This document shows, piece by piece, positions 55,863-63,755 of a stretch of DNA of 64,000 nt. Position numbers and translations under genes: made by a program. The notes under the pieces were generated by a model, which was not told the DNA's origin, searched no databases, and worked only from the letters and a program-made list of their open reading frames with translations. Position 1 is the first letter of the stretch. The number at the start of each line of letters is the position of its first letter. The stretch comes from Ketobacter sp964016105 (GTDB lineage Bacteria > Pseudomonadota > Gammaproteobacteria > Pseudomonadales > Ketobacteraceae): NCBI GenBank assembly GCA_964016105.1, contig CAXHEX010000017.1, forward strand, positions 38,905 through 102,904, given 5' to 3'.

Positions 55863-56198
55863 AGATTCCCCCAAGATTTGGCTTCAGATGCCCTGTGGGC
55901 GTACATTTCTGGTCGCCGCAGGTTTTTTTTGTTCTGTATCGTTGTGGTACTGGGGTATTAACATACCATAATTCTACTTGCGCGCAAGTAGAATTATGGT
56001 TGACTGGTTTGGGCTTATGCCTGGCTTCTGGGCGTTTTTTGCCAAATCCCCATAGCAAATTGTCGTTGAGACTAGTTGGGTTTGGTGTTGATAACTTAGG
56101 ATTAATCCTTAGGAAAGTGGCGGTTTGGGCCAATACGGGAGCTATAGTACTCAAGCCTTAGAAGGCGAGTGAAGCGTTTGGAATCCGATAGTGGTTAC
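55863..56198. other. 336-base gap with a perfect palindrome and no gene
   Basis: The gap separates the DUF2834 start from the crotonase stop. It holds the 36-bp palindrome at 55965-56000. The rest shows no convincing gene; an 88-codon plus-strand frame crosses the palindrome and has no ribosome site. Confidence 0.6.
55965..56000. promoter_or_regulatory. perfect 36-bp palindrome, probable operator
   Basis: The half-site ACCATAATTCTACTTGCG is followed without a spacer by its exact reverse complement. It lies 103-138 bases before the DUF2834 gene. On the minus strand TTGCGC in its centre and TATGTT 16 bases later could be the promoter. A related site is at 44444-44471. Confidence 0.75.
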
Positions 56199-57008
56199 TT
56201 ATCCAATCCGTCGATTGATGAAGCTTAAACGCTCTTGTTTGGATGTTTTTTGGTTGTTTTGCACTGTGATACGCTGGTTTTTACGACCGATGATGCGTTT
56301 TTGCCAGATCCTTTCGGATCGCAGTGCGTTTCGGTTAGATGCCCGCCAAGCATCTTGCAGCAGAAACTTACCTGCAGCCACGGAATCCGGTGATCGAGAT
56401 ACGATTTCTTCAATAAGTTGGTCTGCCTTCAATTGCGGGTTGTCACTGATATGGGTAATTAGCCCCAGTTCCTTGGCCTGGTTTGGATCCATAATGCGAC
56501 CAGTGAAGGTCAACTCTTTAGCTTGATCCAGAGGCATCAGCTCACGCATTAAGGCAATGCCACCCATGTCCGGTACCAGGCCCCATTTGGCCTCCATCAT
56601 GGATAGCTTGGCATCGGGGTGGCAGATGCGAATATCCGCTCCCAGGCCCAGTTGCAATCCGGCACCAAAACAATTGCCGTGCATAAGGGCGATCACGGGA
56701 ACGCCCACTTTGCGCCAGCCCATACTCCAATTTTGAAATTGGTTGGCAACGGGCCACCAAAGCTGGAGATAGCTGGTGAAGGCGCTGACAGGATTGGCCA
56801 GCACACTTTTGAAATCCAGGCCGGAGCAGAAAGAAGGGCCATCACCCTTTAGAATGACGGCTCTAATCCCCTTCATTTTTCGCACTTTCTTCTGTGCTTT
56901 TATCACCGCCCTTAGCATGTCCAGGTCCATGCCATTGTGCTTGTCGGCACGGTTGAGTGTGACGGTGGCAATAGCGCCTTGCTGTTCAATGATAACCCGC
57001 TGATTCAT
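56199..57008 (-). CDS. crotonase/enoyl-CoA hydratase family protein
   Basis: Crotonase-fold enzyme of 269 residues from the ATG at 57008, which has a strong AGGAG site; the frame is open to 57059. The CoA/oxyanion segments are FCSGLDF and HGNCFGAGLQLGLGADIRI. At the first catalytic Glu position the residue is Gln (GLQLGLG), while the second Glu is present (MEAKWGLVPD). This points to an isomerase or atypical hydratase rather than a standard EchA. The C-terminus is basic (RIIGRKNQRI). It fits the beta-oxidation theme of the region. Confidence 0.88.
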   Translation of the reverse strand: MNQRVIIEQQGAIATVTLNRADKHNGMDLDMLRAVIKAQKKVRKMKGIRAVILKGDGPSFCSGLDFKSVLANPVSAFTSYLQLWWPVANQFQNWSMGWRKVGVPVIALMHGNCFGAGLQLGLGADIRICHPDAKLSMMEAKWGLVPDMGGIALMRELMPLDQAKELTFTGRIMDPNQAKELGLITHISDNPQLKADQLIEEIVSRSPDSVAAGKFLLQDAWRASNRNALRSERIWQKRIIGRKNQRITVQNNQKTSKQERLSFINRRIG

Positions 57009-57138
57009 GGTGGCTCCTGCATCTTGATCGAAGTACAAAATACGCGGATTTTGTATCATTGTGAATGTCCTATTCGATGAATTTAGTGACCTGAATGAAG
57101 AGTTTATGTACCCAATATGACGTCAGGTTGCCCCTGAG

Positions 57139-57648
57139 TTATGTGGCCCAGTTAATGTCGTAGCTGGTGCTGCGCCCCCCACCTGATCGCTTAACAATGC
57201 AGTTCTTCTGTAGCAGTTCTTGCAGGTGACGGGTGGCGGTTGCTTTGGAAACCTTAGCCAGGTTCATGTATTTTGATGCGGTGATACCACCCTTGAAACC
57301 GTTTGGTCCCGCATCCATTAGCCGGTTAAAAACTTTTGTCTGCTGAGGCGTAAGTCCATCCTCGGCATAGGTTTGCCAAAAACGGGCTTTGGCCAATACC
57401 AATTCAATTAGATTAAGTGCCGCTTTCAGGGTTAAGGTTTTCACTTCAATGGCAGACGTTTCCACAATGTTTTGTAGAAGTGCATCAAGGTTGGACTCAG
57501 CGTTGCCTTTTTGCGGTATGGCGCCAGTCTTGCCCAGTAGGGTGCCCTGTAGCTTAGCGGCCTCCCGCAGTAATGGACCTACAGCTACTTCAGACCAGGT
57601 TAAGTTCTGCCAGCTATCTTGTTGCCAAATCCACTGTTTAGTGGTCAT
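57139..57648 (-). CDS. Fic-related protein lacking the catalytic Fic core
   Basis: A 169-residue protein joining the two ends of a DUF4172-type Fic protein. Residues 1-68 match the N-terminal domain (WIWQQDSWQNLTW) and keep the inhibitory-helix pattern T-x3-E in TSAIE (64-68). Residues about 96-167 match the C-terminal winged helix (LTPQQTKVFNRLMDAGPNGFKGGITASKYM...VSKATATRHLQELL). The roughly 200-residue AMP-transfer core with HPFxDGNGR is absent, and the join is in frame. No catalysis is possible; it may act as a DNA-binding regulator. Two 29-bp inverted repeats lie before its start. Confidence 0.8.
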   Translation of the reverse strand: MTTKQWIWQQDSWQNLTWSEVAVGPLLREAAKLQGTLLGKTGAIPQKGNAESNLDALLQNIVETSAIEVKTLTLKAALNLIELVLAKARFWQTYAEDGLTPQQTKVFNRLMDAGPNGFKGGITASKYMNLAKVSKATATRHLQELLQKNCIVKRSGGGRSTSYDINWAT

Positions 57649-57700
57649 TTTAAGGAATCTCTATCATCGTTTCTGAATGGCCCCTAGCCAAATTTGGGGA

Positions 57701-57763
57701 TGAGCCGAATAATTGGAATATTCGGCTCACATTATGAGCCAATTAGAGGCTTGGTTCGGCTCA
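57701..57763. promoter_or_regulatory. two 29-bp inverted repeats upstream of the Fic-like gene
   Basis: Repeat 1 (57701-57729) has perfect 11-bp arms TGAGCCGAATA/TATTCGGCTCA. Repeat 2 (57735-57763) has the same outer arms TGAGCC/GGCTCA and the same total length. They are 34 bases apart centre to centre, in the divergent region with the toxin-antitoxin genes. Confidence 0.7.
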
Positions 57764-57823
57764 GGTGAAAGGGCCTCATCGGTGGGATTAATTCAGCTGT
57801 ACTGTTTCGCTTTATGCGCTCTG

Positions 57824-57849
57824 CGCAACAATTGTTGCGATATGCAACA
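57824..57849. promoter_or_regulatory. overlapping palindromes before the antitoxin gene
   Basis: CGCAACAATTGTTGCG (57824-57839) is a perfect 16-bp palindrome. Its right half pairs again with GCAACA further on (TGTTGC-gatat-GCAACA), giving three alternating half-sites. This is typical of toxin-antitoxin autoregulatory operators. It lies about 50 bases before the antitoxin start. Confidence 0.6.
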
Positions 57850-57899
57850 TTAAATGCCATAGTTTTATCAAATTAACCCAAATTAAGGTGGAGCAACCC

Positions 57900-58376
57900 A
57901 TGCCGACATTTGCGTCCCCAGGTGAATATCCAACCGGAGATGAGGCGGATAAAGCTAAAAAAAGCAAAGAAAGTCATGCGCTTAGAATTGACTCTGAAAT
58001 CTTTGGAGAAGCAAAGGCCGCGGCTGCTATGGCTCATCGAACGACTCCTAAGCAGCTGGAGTATTGGGCGAAAGTAGGCCAGCTATTGTGTGAGCAGGTG
58101 CCTGAATCTGACATCTTCAGCCTGTTGTCAGGTCAGAAATATATTGCCAATGTGTTGATCAAGGAGAATCAGGATGTTGCTGTAGATGAGATTTTAGGCC
58201 ATTTGGAACAAGATCGCTTGGCTGGGACGCTTTCGGGTTCGGTCAGTAAGGCCGCCATTAAATATGATATGCCTGTAAAAAATGATTGTTTGATCCGGCG
58301 GGTTGATGAGAATGGCAAAGAATCCTTTGGGTTATTTGAAAACGGTCATTTCACAGAGAAAGAGCGTAAGCTGTAA
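57900..58376 (+). CDS. ParD-like antitoxin
   Basis: A 158-residue protein. I use the ATG at 57900, preceded by AAGGTGGAG, rather than the GTG at 57888. The segment SHALRIDSEIFGEAKAAAAMAHRTTPKQLEYWAKVGQLLCEQ matches the ParD-like antitoxin family, with a ribbon-helix-helix-like strand (LRID) and helices. The C-terminal half would wrap the toxin. Its stop overlaps the toxin start (TAATGG), so the two are translationally coupled, with the antitoxin first as usual. Confidence 0.85.
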   Translation: MPTFASPGEYPTGDEADKAKKSKESHALRIDSEIFGEAKAAAAMAHRTTPKQLEYWAKVGQLLCEQVPESDIFSLLSGQKYIANVLIKENQDVAVDEILGHLEQDRLAGTLSGSVSKAAIKYDMPVKNDCLIRRVDENGKESFGLFENGHFTEKERKL

Positions 58377-58948
58377 TGGCTAGACAAATCTGGCTGTTGG
58401 CGGGGGGTAACGGAGCCGGTAAATCGACCTTCTACCACACTCGCTTGGAGCCTAAAGGAATGGGTTTTGTGAATGCTGATCTGATAGCCAAGGAGCTTGA
58501 TCCACTTGCTCCGGAGGCTATGAGCTACAAAGCGGCTGAAATCGCCATGAGTCGTTTTCATCAGTATATCCAGCATGGCTACTCTTTTTGTTACGAAACA
58601 GTATTCTCTCATCCTTCGAAATTAGAAATGATACGGGCAGCGCTCGATGAGGGTTACTCCATTGTCTTGGTCTATATCAGCTTGAGGGATCCAAAGCTGC
58701 ATCTTGCAAGGGTGGATCAACGTACAAAGTCCGGTGGTCATAATGTCGATCAAACCAAAATCCTAGACAGGCTCCCGCGTTCGCAACGCTATGTTGGTCA
58801 GGCTGCTTCGCTGGCAACGGAAGTATTGGTATTTGATAACTCTGAGCTGGAAAATCCGTTTCAGTTGTTGGCTAGAAAAAAACAGGGGCAGCTTGAGTGC
58901 TATATCGATCCGATGCCCCAATGGCTGGTTGGCTTTTTTGGACTTTAG
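58376..58948 (+). CDS. zeta-type toxin, P-loop kinase
   Basis: A 190-residue zeta-toxin-family kinase. The P-loop GGNGAGKST is at 10-18. NADLIAKEL gives the catalytic Asp, YETVFSH the second acidic residue, and RVDQRTKSGGHNV the basic cluster seen in this family. Known zeta toxins phosphorylate UDP-N-acetylglucosamine and block cell-wall synthesis, while other members act on different nucleotides, so the substrate is not settled. It ends 25 bases before the converging spoVR gene. Confidence 0.88.
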   Translation: MARQIWLLAGGNGAGKSTFYHTRLEPKGMGFVNADLIAKELDPLAPEAMSYKAAEIAMSRFHQYIQHGYSFCYETVFSHPSKLEMIRAALDEGYSIVLVYISLRDPKLHLARVDQRTKSGGHNVDQTKILDRLPRSQRYVGQAASLATEVLVFDNSELENPFQLLARKKQGQLECYIDPMPQWLVGFFGL

Positions 58949-58973
58949 CGTTTCAGAATCTACCGGATAAATA

Positions 58974-60533
58974 CTATATACGCTGAATAAGGCTAAGCTC
59001 TTCTTCCTCTTTCGGCGTTTGCACTTCAATGCCTTGCTCACGGCACTGAAAGGTCTCAATCACGTTATTGTCTTCAACGGATTCCAGGACCACATCAAAC
59101 TTCCACAGTCGGCGCAGATGTTTTAATACTTCCTCGGTGGAATCCTGGTCCAGTGGTCTGCGATTATGGCGCACATGGCGCAGGGTAAGAGAGCGATCCC
59201 CGCGCACGTCCACATTGTAGACCTGGATGTTAGGCTCATTCATTGACAGGTTATATTGCTTGGACAAGGCTTCGCGAATGTAGCGGTAGCCAGGGTCATC
59301 GTGAATGGCGGTAACTTCAAGATTACGTTCTTTATCGTCATCCAGTATGGAAAACAATTTAAAATCTCGAATCACTTTGGGTGACAGAAACTGTTGTATG
59401 AAGCTTTCATCTTTGAAGTTCTGCATAGCGAACATCAGGGTTTCCAGCCAGGGGCTGCCTGCCATATCTGGAAACCATTTTTTATCTTCTGCCGTGGGGT
59501 TTTCACAGATACGGCGAATGTCCTGCATCATGTTGAAGCCCAGGGCATAGGGGTTGATGCCACTGTAAAACTTGCTGTCGAAGGAAGGTTGATACACCAC
59601 AGAGGTATGGGACTGTAAAAACTCCATCATAAAGCCGTCTGTGACTTTACCTTCGTCATACAGGGTATTGAGCAGAGTGTAGTGCCAGAAAGTAGCCCAG
59701 CCTTCATTCATCACTTGGGTTTGGCGCTGCGGGTAAAAATACTGAGCGATCTTACGTACAATCCGCACCACTTCCCGTTGCCAGGGCTCCAACAGAGGGG
59801 CGTTCTTCTCAATGAAATAGAGCAGGTTTTCCTGGGGTTCTTCGGGAAAGCGTCGTTCCGCTTGCAGGTCTTCTTTCTCCCCTAACTGTGGAATGGTGCG
59901 CCACAATTCATTAACTTGTTTCTGCAGGTATTCTTCCCGCTCCTGCTGGCGTAACTTTTCTGCCTCAGCGGAAATGGGGTAGGGCCGTTTATAGCGATCC
60001 ACGCCGTAATTCATCAGCGCGTGGCAAGAATCCAACACCGCTTCCACTTCTTCTACCCCATGGCGCTCTTCGCATTTCATGATGTAGTTCTTGGCGAACA
60101 CCAGATAGTCAATGATGGAGGAAGCGTCGGTCCAGGTTTTGAACAGATAATTGCCTTTAAAGAAGGAGTTGTGACCGTAGCAGGCGTGGGCAATCACCAA
60201 TGCCTGCATTGTCATGGTGTTTTCTTCCATCAGGTAGGCGATGCAGGGATCGGAGTTAATGACGATCTCGTAAGCCAAACCCATTTGACCGCGGCGGTAG
60301 TGCTGCTCATTGGACACGAACTGCTTGCCGTAAGACCAGTGATTGTAACCCACGGGCATGCCCACAGAGGAGTAGGCATCCAGCATTTGCTCAGCGGAAA
60401 TGATTTCAATCTGATTGGGATAGGTATCCAGTTGGTAGCTTTCTGCTACACGGCCAATTTCTCGGTCGTAATCCTGGATTAGCTCAAAAGTCCAATCTGA
60501 TTCGGTTGAAATGGGCTTGCGTTCTTCGCTCAT
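58974..60533 (-). CDS. spoVR: SpoVR-family protein
   Basis: A 519-residue SpoVR/YcgB protein. Characteristic stretches are YPNQIEIISAEQMLDAYSSVGMPVGYNHWSYGK near the start, CYGHNSFFKGNYLF and QTQVMNEGWATFWHYT (His- and Glu-rich, metalloprotein-like), and INPYALGFNMMQDIRR. The biochemical role is unknown. In proteobacteria it is co-expressed with PrkA and YeaH under nutrient stress. It is the third gene of that operon here, six bases after yeaH. Confidence 0.95.
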   Translation of the reverse strand: MSEERKPISTESDWTFELIQDYDREIGRVAESYQLDTYPNQIEIISAEQMLDAYSSVGMPVGYNHWSYGKQFVSNEQHYRRGQMGLAYEIVINSDPCIAYLMEENTMTMQALVIAHACYGHNSFFKGNYLFKTWTDASSIIDYLVFAKNYIMKCEERHGVEEVEAVLDSCHALMNYGVDRYKRPYPISAEAEKLRQQEREEYLQKQVNELWRTIPQLGEKEDLQAERRFPEEPQENLLYFIEKNAPLLEPWQREVVRIVRKIAQYFYPQRQTQVMNEGWATFWHYTLLNTLYDEGKVTDGFMMEFLQSHTSVVYQPSFDSKFYSGINPYALGFNMMQDIRRICENPTAEDKKWFPDMAGSPWLETLMFAMQNFKDESFIQQFLSPKVIRDFKLFSILDDDKERNLEVTAIHDDPGYRYIREALSKQYNLSMNEPNIQVYNVDVRGDRSLTLRHVRHNRRPLDQDSTEEVLKHLRRLWKFDVVLESVEDNNVIETFQCREQGIEVQTPKEEEELSLIQRI

Positions 60534-60539
60534 AAGTTT

Positions 60540-61823
60540 TCAGCTTTCTACGCTTTTACGTTGAAACAACTCGCGGAATACGGGGTAAATGTCACCGGGG
60601 TCACTGATTTGTTGCATGGCAAAGTGCTCAACGGTGGCTTCAATGGTTTCGTATTCCCGCCACAAAGCTTGATGTCGGCGCGGATTAATTTCGATATAAG
60701 AATAATACTGCACCTGGGGCAGAATATTCTTCGTTAAGATTTCCCGACAGGTGGGAGAATCGTCATTCCAGTTATCACCATCGGACGCTTGGGCGCCATA
60801 GATATTCCATTCATCGGCGGGGTAGCGTTGCTCCATAATTTCTTGCATCATTTTTAAAGCGCTGGAAACAATGGTGCCACCGGTTTCACGGGAGTAAAAA
60901 AACTCTTCTTCATCCACTTCTTTGGCGCTGGTGTGGTGGCGAATGAATACCACCTCTATTTTTTCGTAATTCCGTTTCAGGAACATGTAAAGCAGGATGA
61001 AAAACCGTTTCGCCATGTCTTTCATGGCCTGGTTCATGGAGCCAGACACATCCATCAGACAAAACATGACCGCTTTGGAAGTGGGCTTGGGGTGTTTAAG
61101 ATGCAGGTTGTAACGCAAATCAATGGTATCCACAAACGGGATCTTTTTGATCTTGCGGCGCAGTTTTTCGATCTCTTCTTCCAGGGCTTTTTCTTTTTGC
61201 TTGTCGCGAAGAATGGGGTCTTGCTCTTGCAACGCCTGTAACTGCTTTTCATATTCTTTCAGCCGGCGGCGGGAAGAAGCTCCTAAAGCAATACGTCGGC
61301 TGGTGGCCTGGCGCATGGACCGCACCACGTTGATCTTGGCGGGATTACCTTCGTTAACCACACCGGCACGAACGTATTTAAAGGATTCGATACCAGCGAG
61401 CTGGCGCTTCACCAGATTAGGCAGTTCCAAATCTTCAAACAAGAAATCCAGGAACTCATCCTGGCTAATCTGGAATACAAATTCGTCAATGCCTTCACCG
61501 CTGTCGCTGGCTTCGCCATCGCCGCTGCCACCACCTCCAGAGCCACCTTTGGGGCGCTGAATCTGATCGCCGCTCACAAACTCTTTGTTACCTGGGTGGA
61601 TCTGTTCTCGCTTACCGCCTTTACCATGGTGGAAAAACGGCTCAGAGATATCGCGGCGGGGAATGGAAATGCTTTCCCCGCTTTCCAGGTCGGTGATGCT
61701 GCGCTTGGTCACCGCCTCGTCTACCGCTTTTTTAATATGCTTGCGGTAACGGCCCAGAAACCGTTGCCGGTTTACTGTGCTTTTGTTTTTTGCGTTTAGG
61801 CGGCGATCAACAATATACGACAC
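60540..61823 (-). CDS. yeaH: YeaH/YhbH family protein (DUF444, VWA-like)
   Basis: A 427-residue DUF444 protein. The C-terminal half has a von Willebrand A-like metal site, CLMDVSGSMNQAMKD (DxSxS), near residue 262. The middle has a long helical, charged segment (YEKQLQALQEQDPILRDKQKEKALEEEIEKLRRK, written here only in part by position near 205-240). A glycine-rich linker GGSGGGGSGDGE is near 94-105. It lies between prkA and spoVR, nine bases after prkA. Confidence 0.95.
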   Translation of the reverse strand: MSYIVDRRLNAKNKSTVNRQRFLGRYRKHIKKAVDEAVTKRSITDLESGESISIPRRDISEPFFHHGKGGKREQIHPGNKEFVSGDQIQRPKGGSGGGGSGDGEASDSGEGIDEFVFQISQDEFLDFLFEDLELPNLVKRQLAGIESFKYVRAGVVNEGNPAKINVVRSMRQATSRRIALGASSRRRLKEYEKQLQALQEQDPILRDKQKEKALEEEIEKLRRKIKKIPFVDTIDLRYNLHLKHPKPTSKAVMFCLMDVSGSMNQAMKDMAKRFFILLYMFLKRNYEKIEVVFIRHHTSAKEVDEEEFFYSRETGGTIVSSALKMMQEIMEQRYPADEWNIYGAQASDGDNWNDDSPTCREILTKNILPQVQYYSYIEINPRRHQALWREYETIEATVEHFAMQQISDPGDIYPVFRELFQRKSVES

Positions 61824-61832
61824 AACAACACC

Positions 61833-63755
61833 TTATTGGGATTTGCGAACCCGTAGATACCATTCGGACAACAAGCGCACCTGCTTCTCGGTATAACCCC
61901 GTTCCACCATACGCTTAACAAAGTCTTCGTGTTTCTTCTGATCCCCTTGAGACGCCTTGGGATTGAAAGAGATAACCGGCAGCAAATCTTCTGTATTGGA
62001 GAACATTTTCTTCTCAATAACGGTGCGCAGCTTCTCGTAGCTGAGCCAGGAAGGATTTTTGCCTGCGTGATTGGCCCGTGCCCGTAGCACGAAGTTCACC
62101 ACTTCATTACGGAAGTCTTTGGGATTGCTGATACCGGCTGGCTTTTCGATTTTTTCCAGCTCGTCATTGAGTGACTTTCTGTCGAAAATTTCGCCGGTGT
62201 CGGGATCCCGGTACTCCTGATCCTGAATCCAGAAGTCCGCATAGGTCACATAGCGATCAAAGATATTTTGTCCGTACTCAGAATAGGATTCCAGGTAAGC
62301 GGTTTGAATTTCTTTGCCAATAAACTCCACGTAACGTGGTGCCAAAAACTCTTTGATGTATCGTAGGTACCGTTCTCTGGTGTCTCCGGGGAACTGTTCC
62401 TGTTCAATGGAGCTTTCTAACACATGCAATAAATGAACCGGGTTGGCTGCAACTTCAGAATGATCGTAGTTGAATACCTTGGACAGGATCTTGAAGGCGA
62501 AACGGGTGGACAAGCCATCCATGCCTTCATCCACCCCGGCCGCATCGCGGTATTCCTGATAGGATTTGGCTTTGGGGTCGGTGTCTTTTAGGTTCTCGCC
62601 ATCATAGATCCTCATTTTGGAATAGGTGGACGAGTTGTCGGGTTCTTTCAATCGGGAAAGCGTTGAGAACTGGGCCAGCATTCGCAATGTGTCCGGTGCA
62701 CAATGAGCATTAGCCAGCGAGCTGTTCTGCAGCAGCTTCTCGTAGATTTTTATCTCTTCCATCACTCGCAAGCAATAAGGTACTTTCACGATGTAAATAC
62801 GATCGATAAAGGCTTCATTGTTTTTGTTGTTGCGGAAGGCTTGCCATTCAGATTCGTTTGAGTGGGCTAATACGATACCGTCGAAGGGGATCGCGCCCAT
62901 ACCTTCGGTGCTGTTGTAGTTGCCTTCTTGGGTTGCCGTGAGGAGGGGGTGCAAAACTTTGATGGGCGCTTTGAACATTTCCACAAATTCCAACAAACCC
63001 TGGTTGGCTTTACAAAGACCGCCAGAGAATGAATAACAATCGGGATCGTCCTGAGCAAACTCTTCCAGCTTCCGGATATCAACTTTACCCACCAGGCTGG
63101 AAATGTCTTGGTTGTTTTCGTCGCCCGGTTCGGTTTTTGCCACGCCGGTCTGGTCCAAAATTGAGGGATACAGTTTAACGACTTTAAATTTGGAAATGTC
63201 TCCATTGAATTCGTGCAAACGTTTCACGGCCCAAGGTGACATTATGCCTTTTAAATATCGGCGCGGAATTCCGTACTCTTCTTCTAAAATGCCGCTGTCT
63301 TCTTCTGGAGCAAATAAATTGAGGGGTGACTCATTTACCGGCGAATCTTTTATAGCGTAAAAAGGAATTTTTTCGATAAGGTGTTTTAAGCGTTCAGCCA
63401 AGCTGGACTTACCGCCGCCCACCGGACCCAGTAAATACAAAATTTGTTTTTTCTCTTCCAAACCTTGGGCAGCGTGACGAAAGTAAGAAACGATCTGCTC
63501 AATGCATTCTTCCATGCCATAAAATTCACTAAAAGCTGGATAGCGACGAATGATTTTGTTTGAGAAGATTCTACTGAGTCGTGGATCTCGAGAAGTGTCG
63601 ATAAGTTCAGGTTCACCGATGGCTTCCAGCATCCGTTCGGGAGCGCTGGCAAACGCAGATGGGTCTTTCTTACAAAGATCCAAATATTCTTGAAGCGTGT
63701 ATTCTTCTTGCTGCGTTACTTCGTATCGGTTTTGGTAGTGGCTGAATATGCTCAT
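61833..63755 (-). CDS. prkA: PrkA-type AAA+ serine protein kinase
   Basis: A 640-residue PrkA/YeaG protein. The AAA+ domain has the P-loop GPVGGGKSS near 110-118 and further signatures (GIVLAHSNESEWQAFRNNKNNEAFIDRIYIVKVPY). The C-terminal PrkA domain carries the kinase-like region. YeaG is implicated in stationary-phase and nitrogen-starvation responses; some PrkA proteins have been shown to be proteases rather than kinases. First gene of prkA-yeaH-spoVR. Confidence 0.96.
   Translation of the reverse strand: MSIFSHYQNRYEVTQQEEYTLQEYLDLCKKDPSAFASAPERMLEAIGEPELIDTSRDPRLSRIFSNKIIRRYPAFSEFYGMEECIEQIVSYFRHAAQGLEEKKQILYLLGPVGGGKSSLAERLKHLIEKIPFYAIKDSPVNESPLNLFAPEEDSGILEEEYGIPRRYLKGIMSPWAVKRLHEFNGDISKFKVVKLYPSILDQTGVAKTEPGDENNQDISSLVGKVDIRKLEEFAQDDPDCYSFSGGLCKANQGLLEFVEMFKAPIKVLHPLLTATQEGNYNSTEGMGAIPFDGIVLAHSNESEWQAFRNNKNNEAFIDRIYIVKVPYCLRVMEEIKIYEKLLQNSSLANAHCAPDTLRMLAQFSTLSRLKEPDNSSTYSKMRIYDGENLKDTDPKAKSYQEYRDAAGVDEGMDGLSTRFAFKILSKVFNYDHSEVAANPVHLLHVLESSIEQEQFPGDTRERYLRYIKEFLAPRYVEFIGKEIQTAYLESYSEYGQNIFDRYVTYADFWIQDQEYRDPDTGEIFDRKSLNDELEKIEKPAGISNPKDFRNEVVNFVLRARANHAGKNPSWLSYEKLRTVIEKKMFSNTEDLLPVISFNPKASQGDQKKHEDFVKRMVERGYTEKQVRLLSEWYLRVRKSQ

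Noticed and set aside
55895..56161. 88-codon plus-strand frame in the gap before the DUF2834 gene
   Set aside because: It runs through the 36-bp palindrome, lacks a ribosome site and has no domain; the palindrome explains the conservation expected there.
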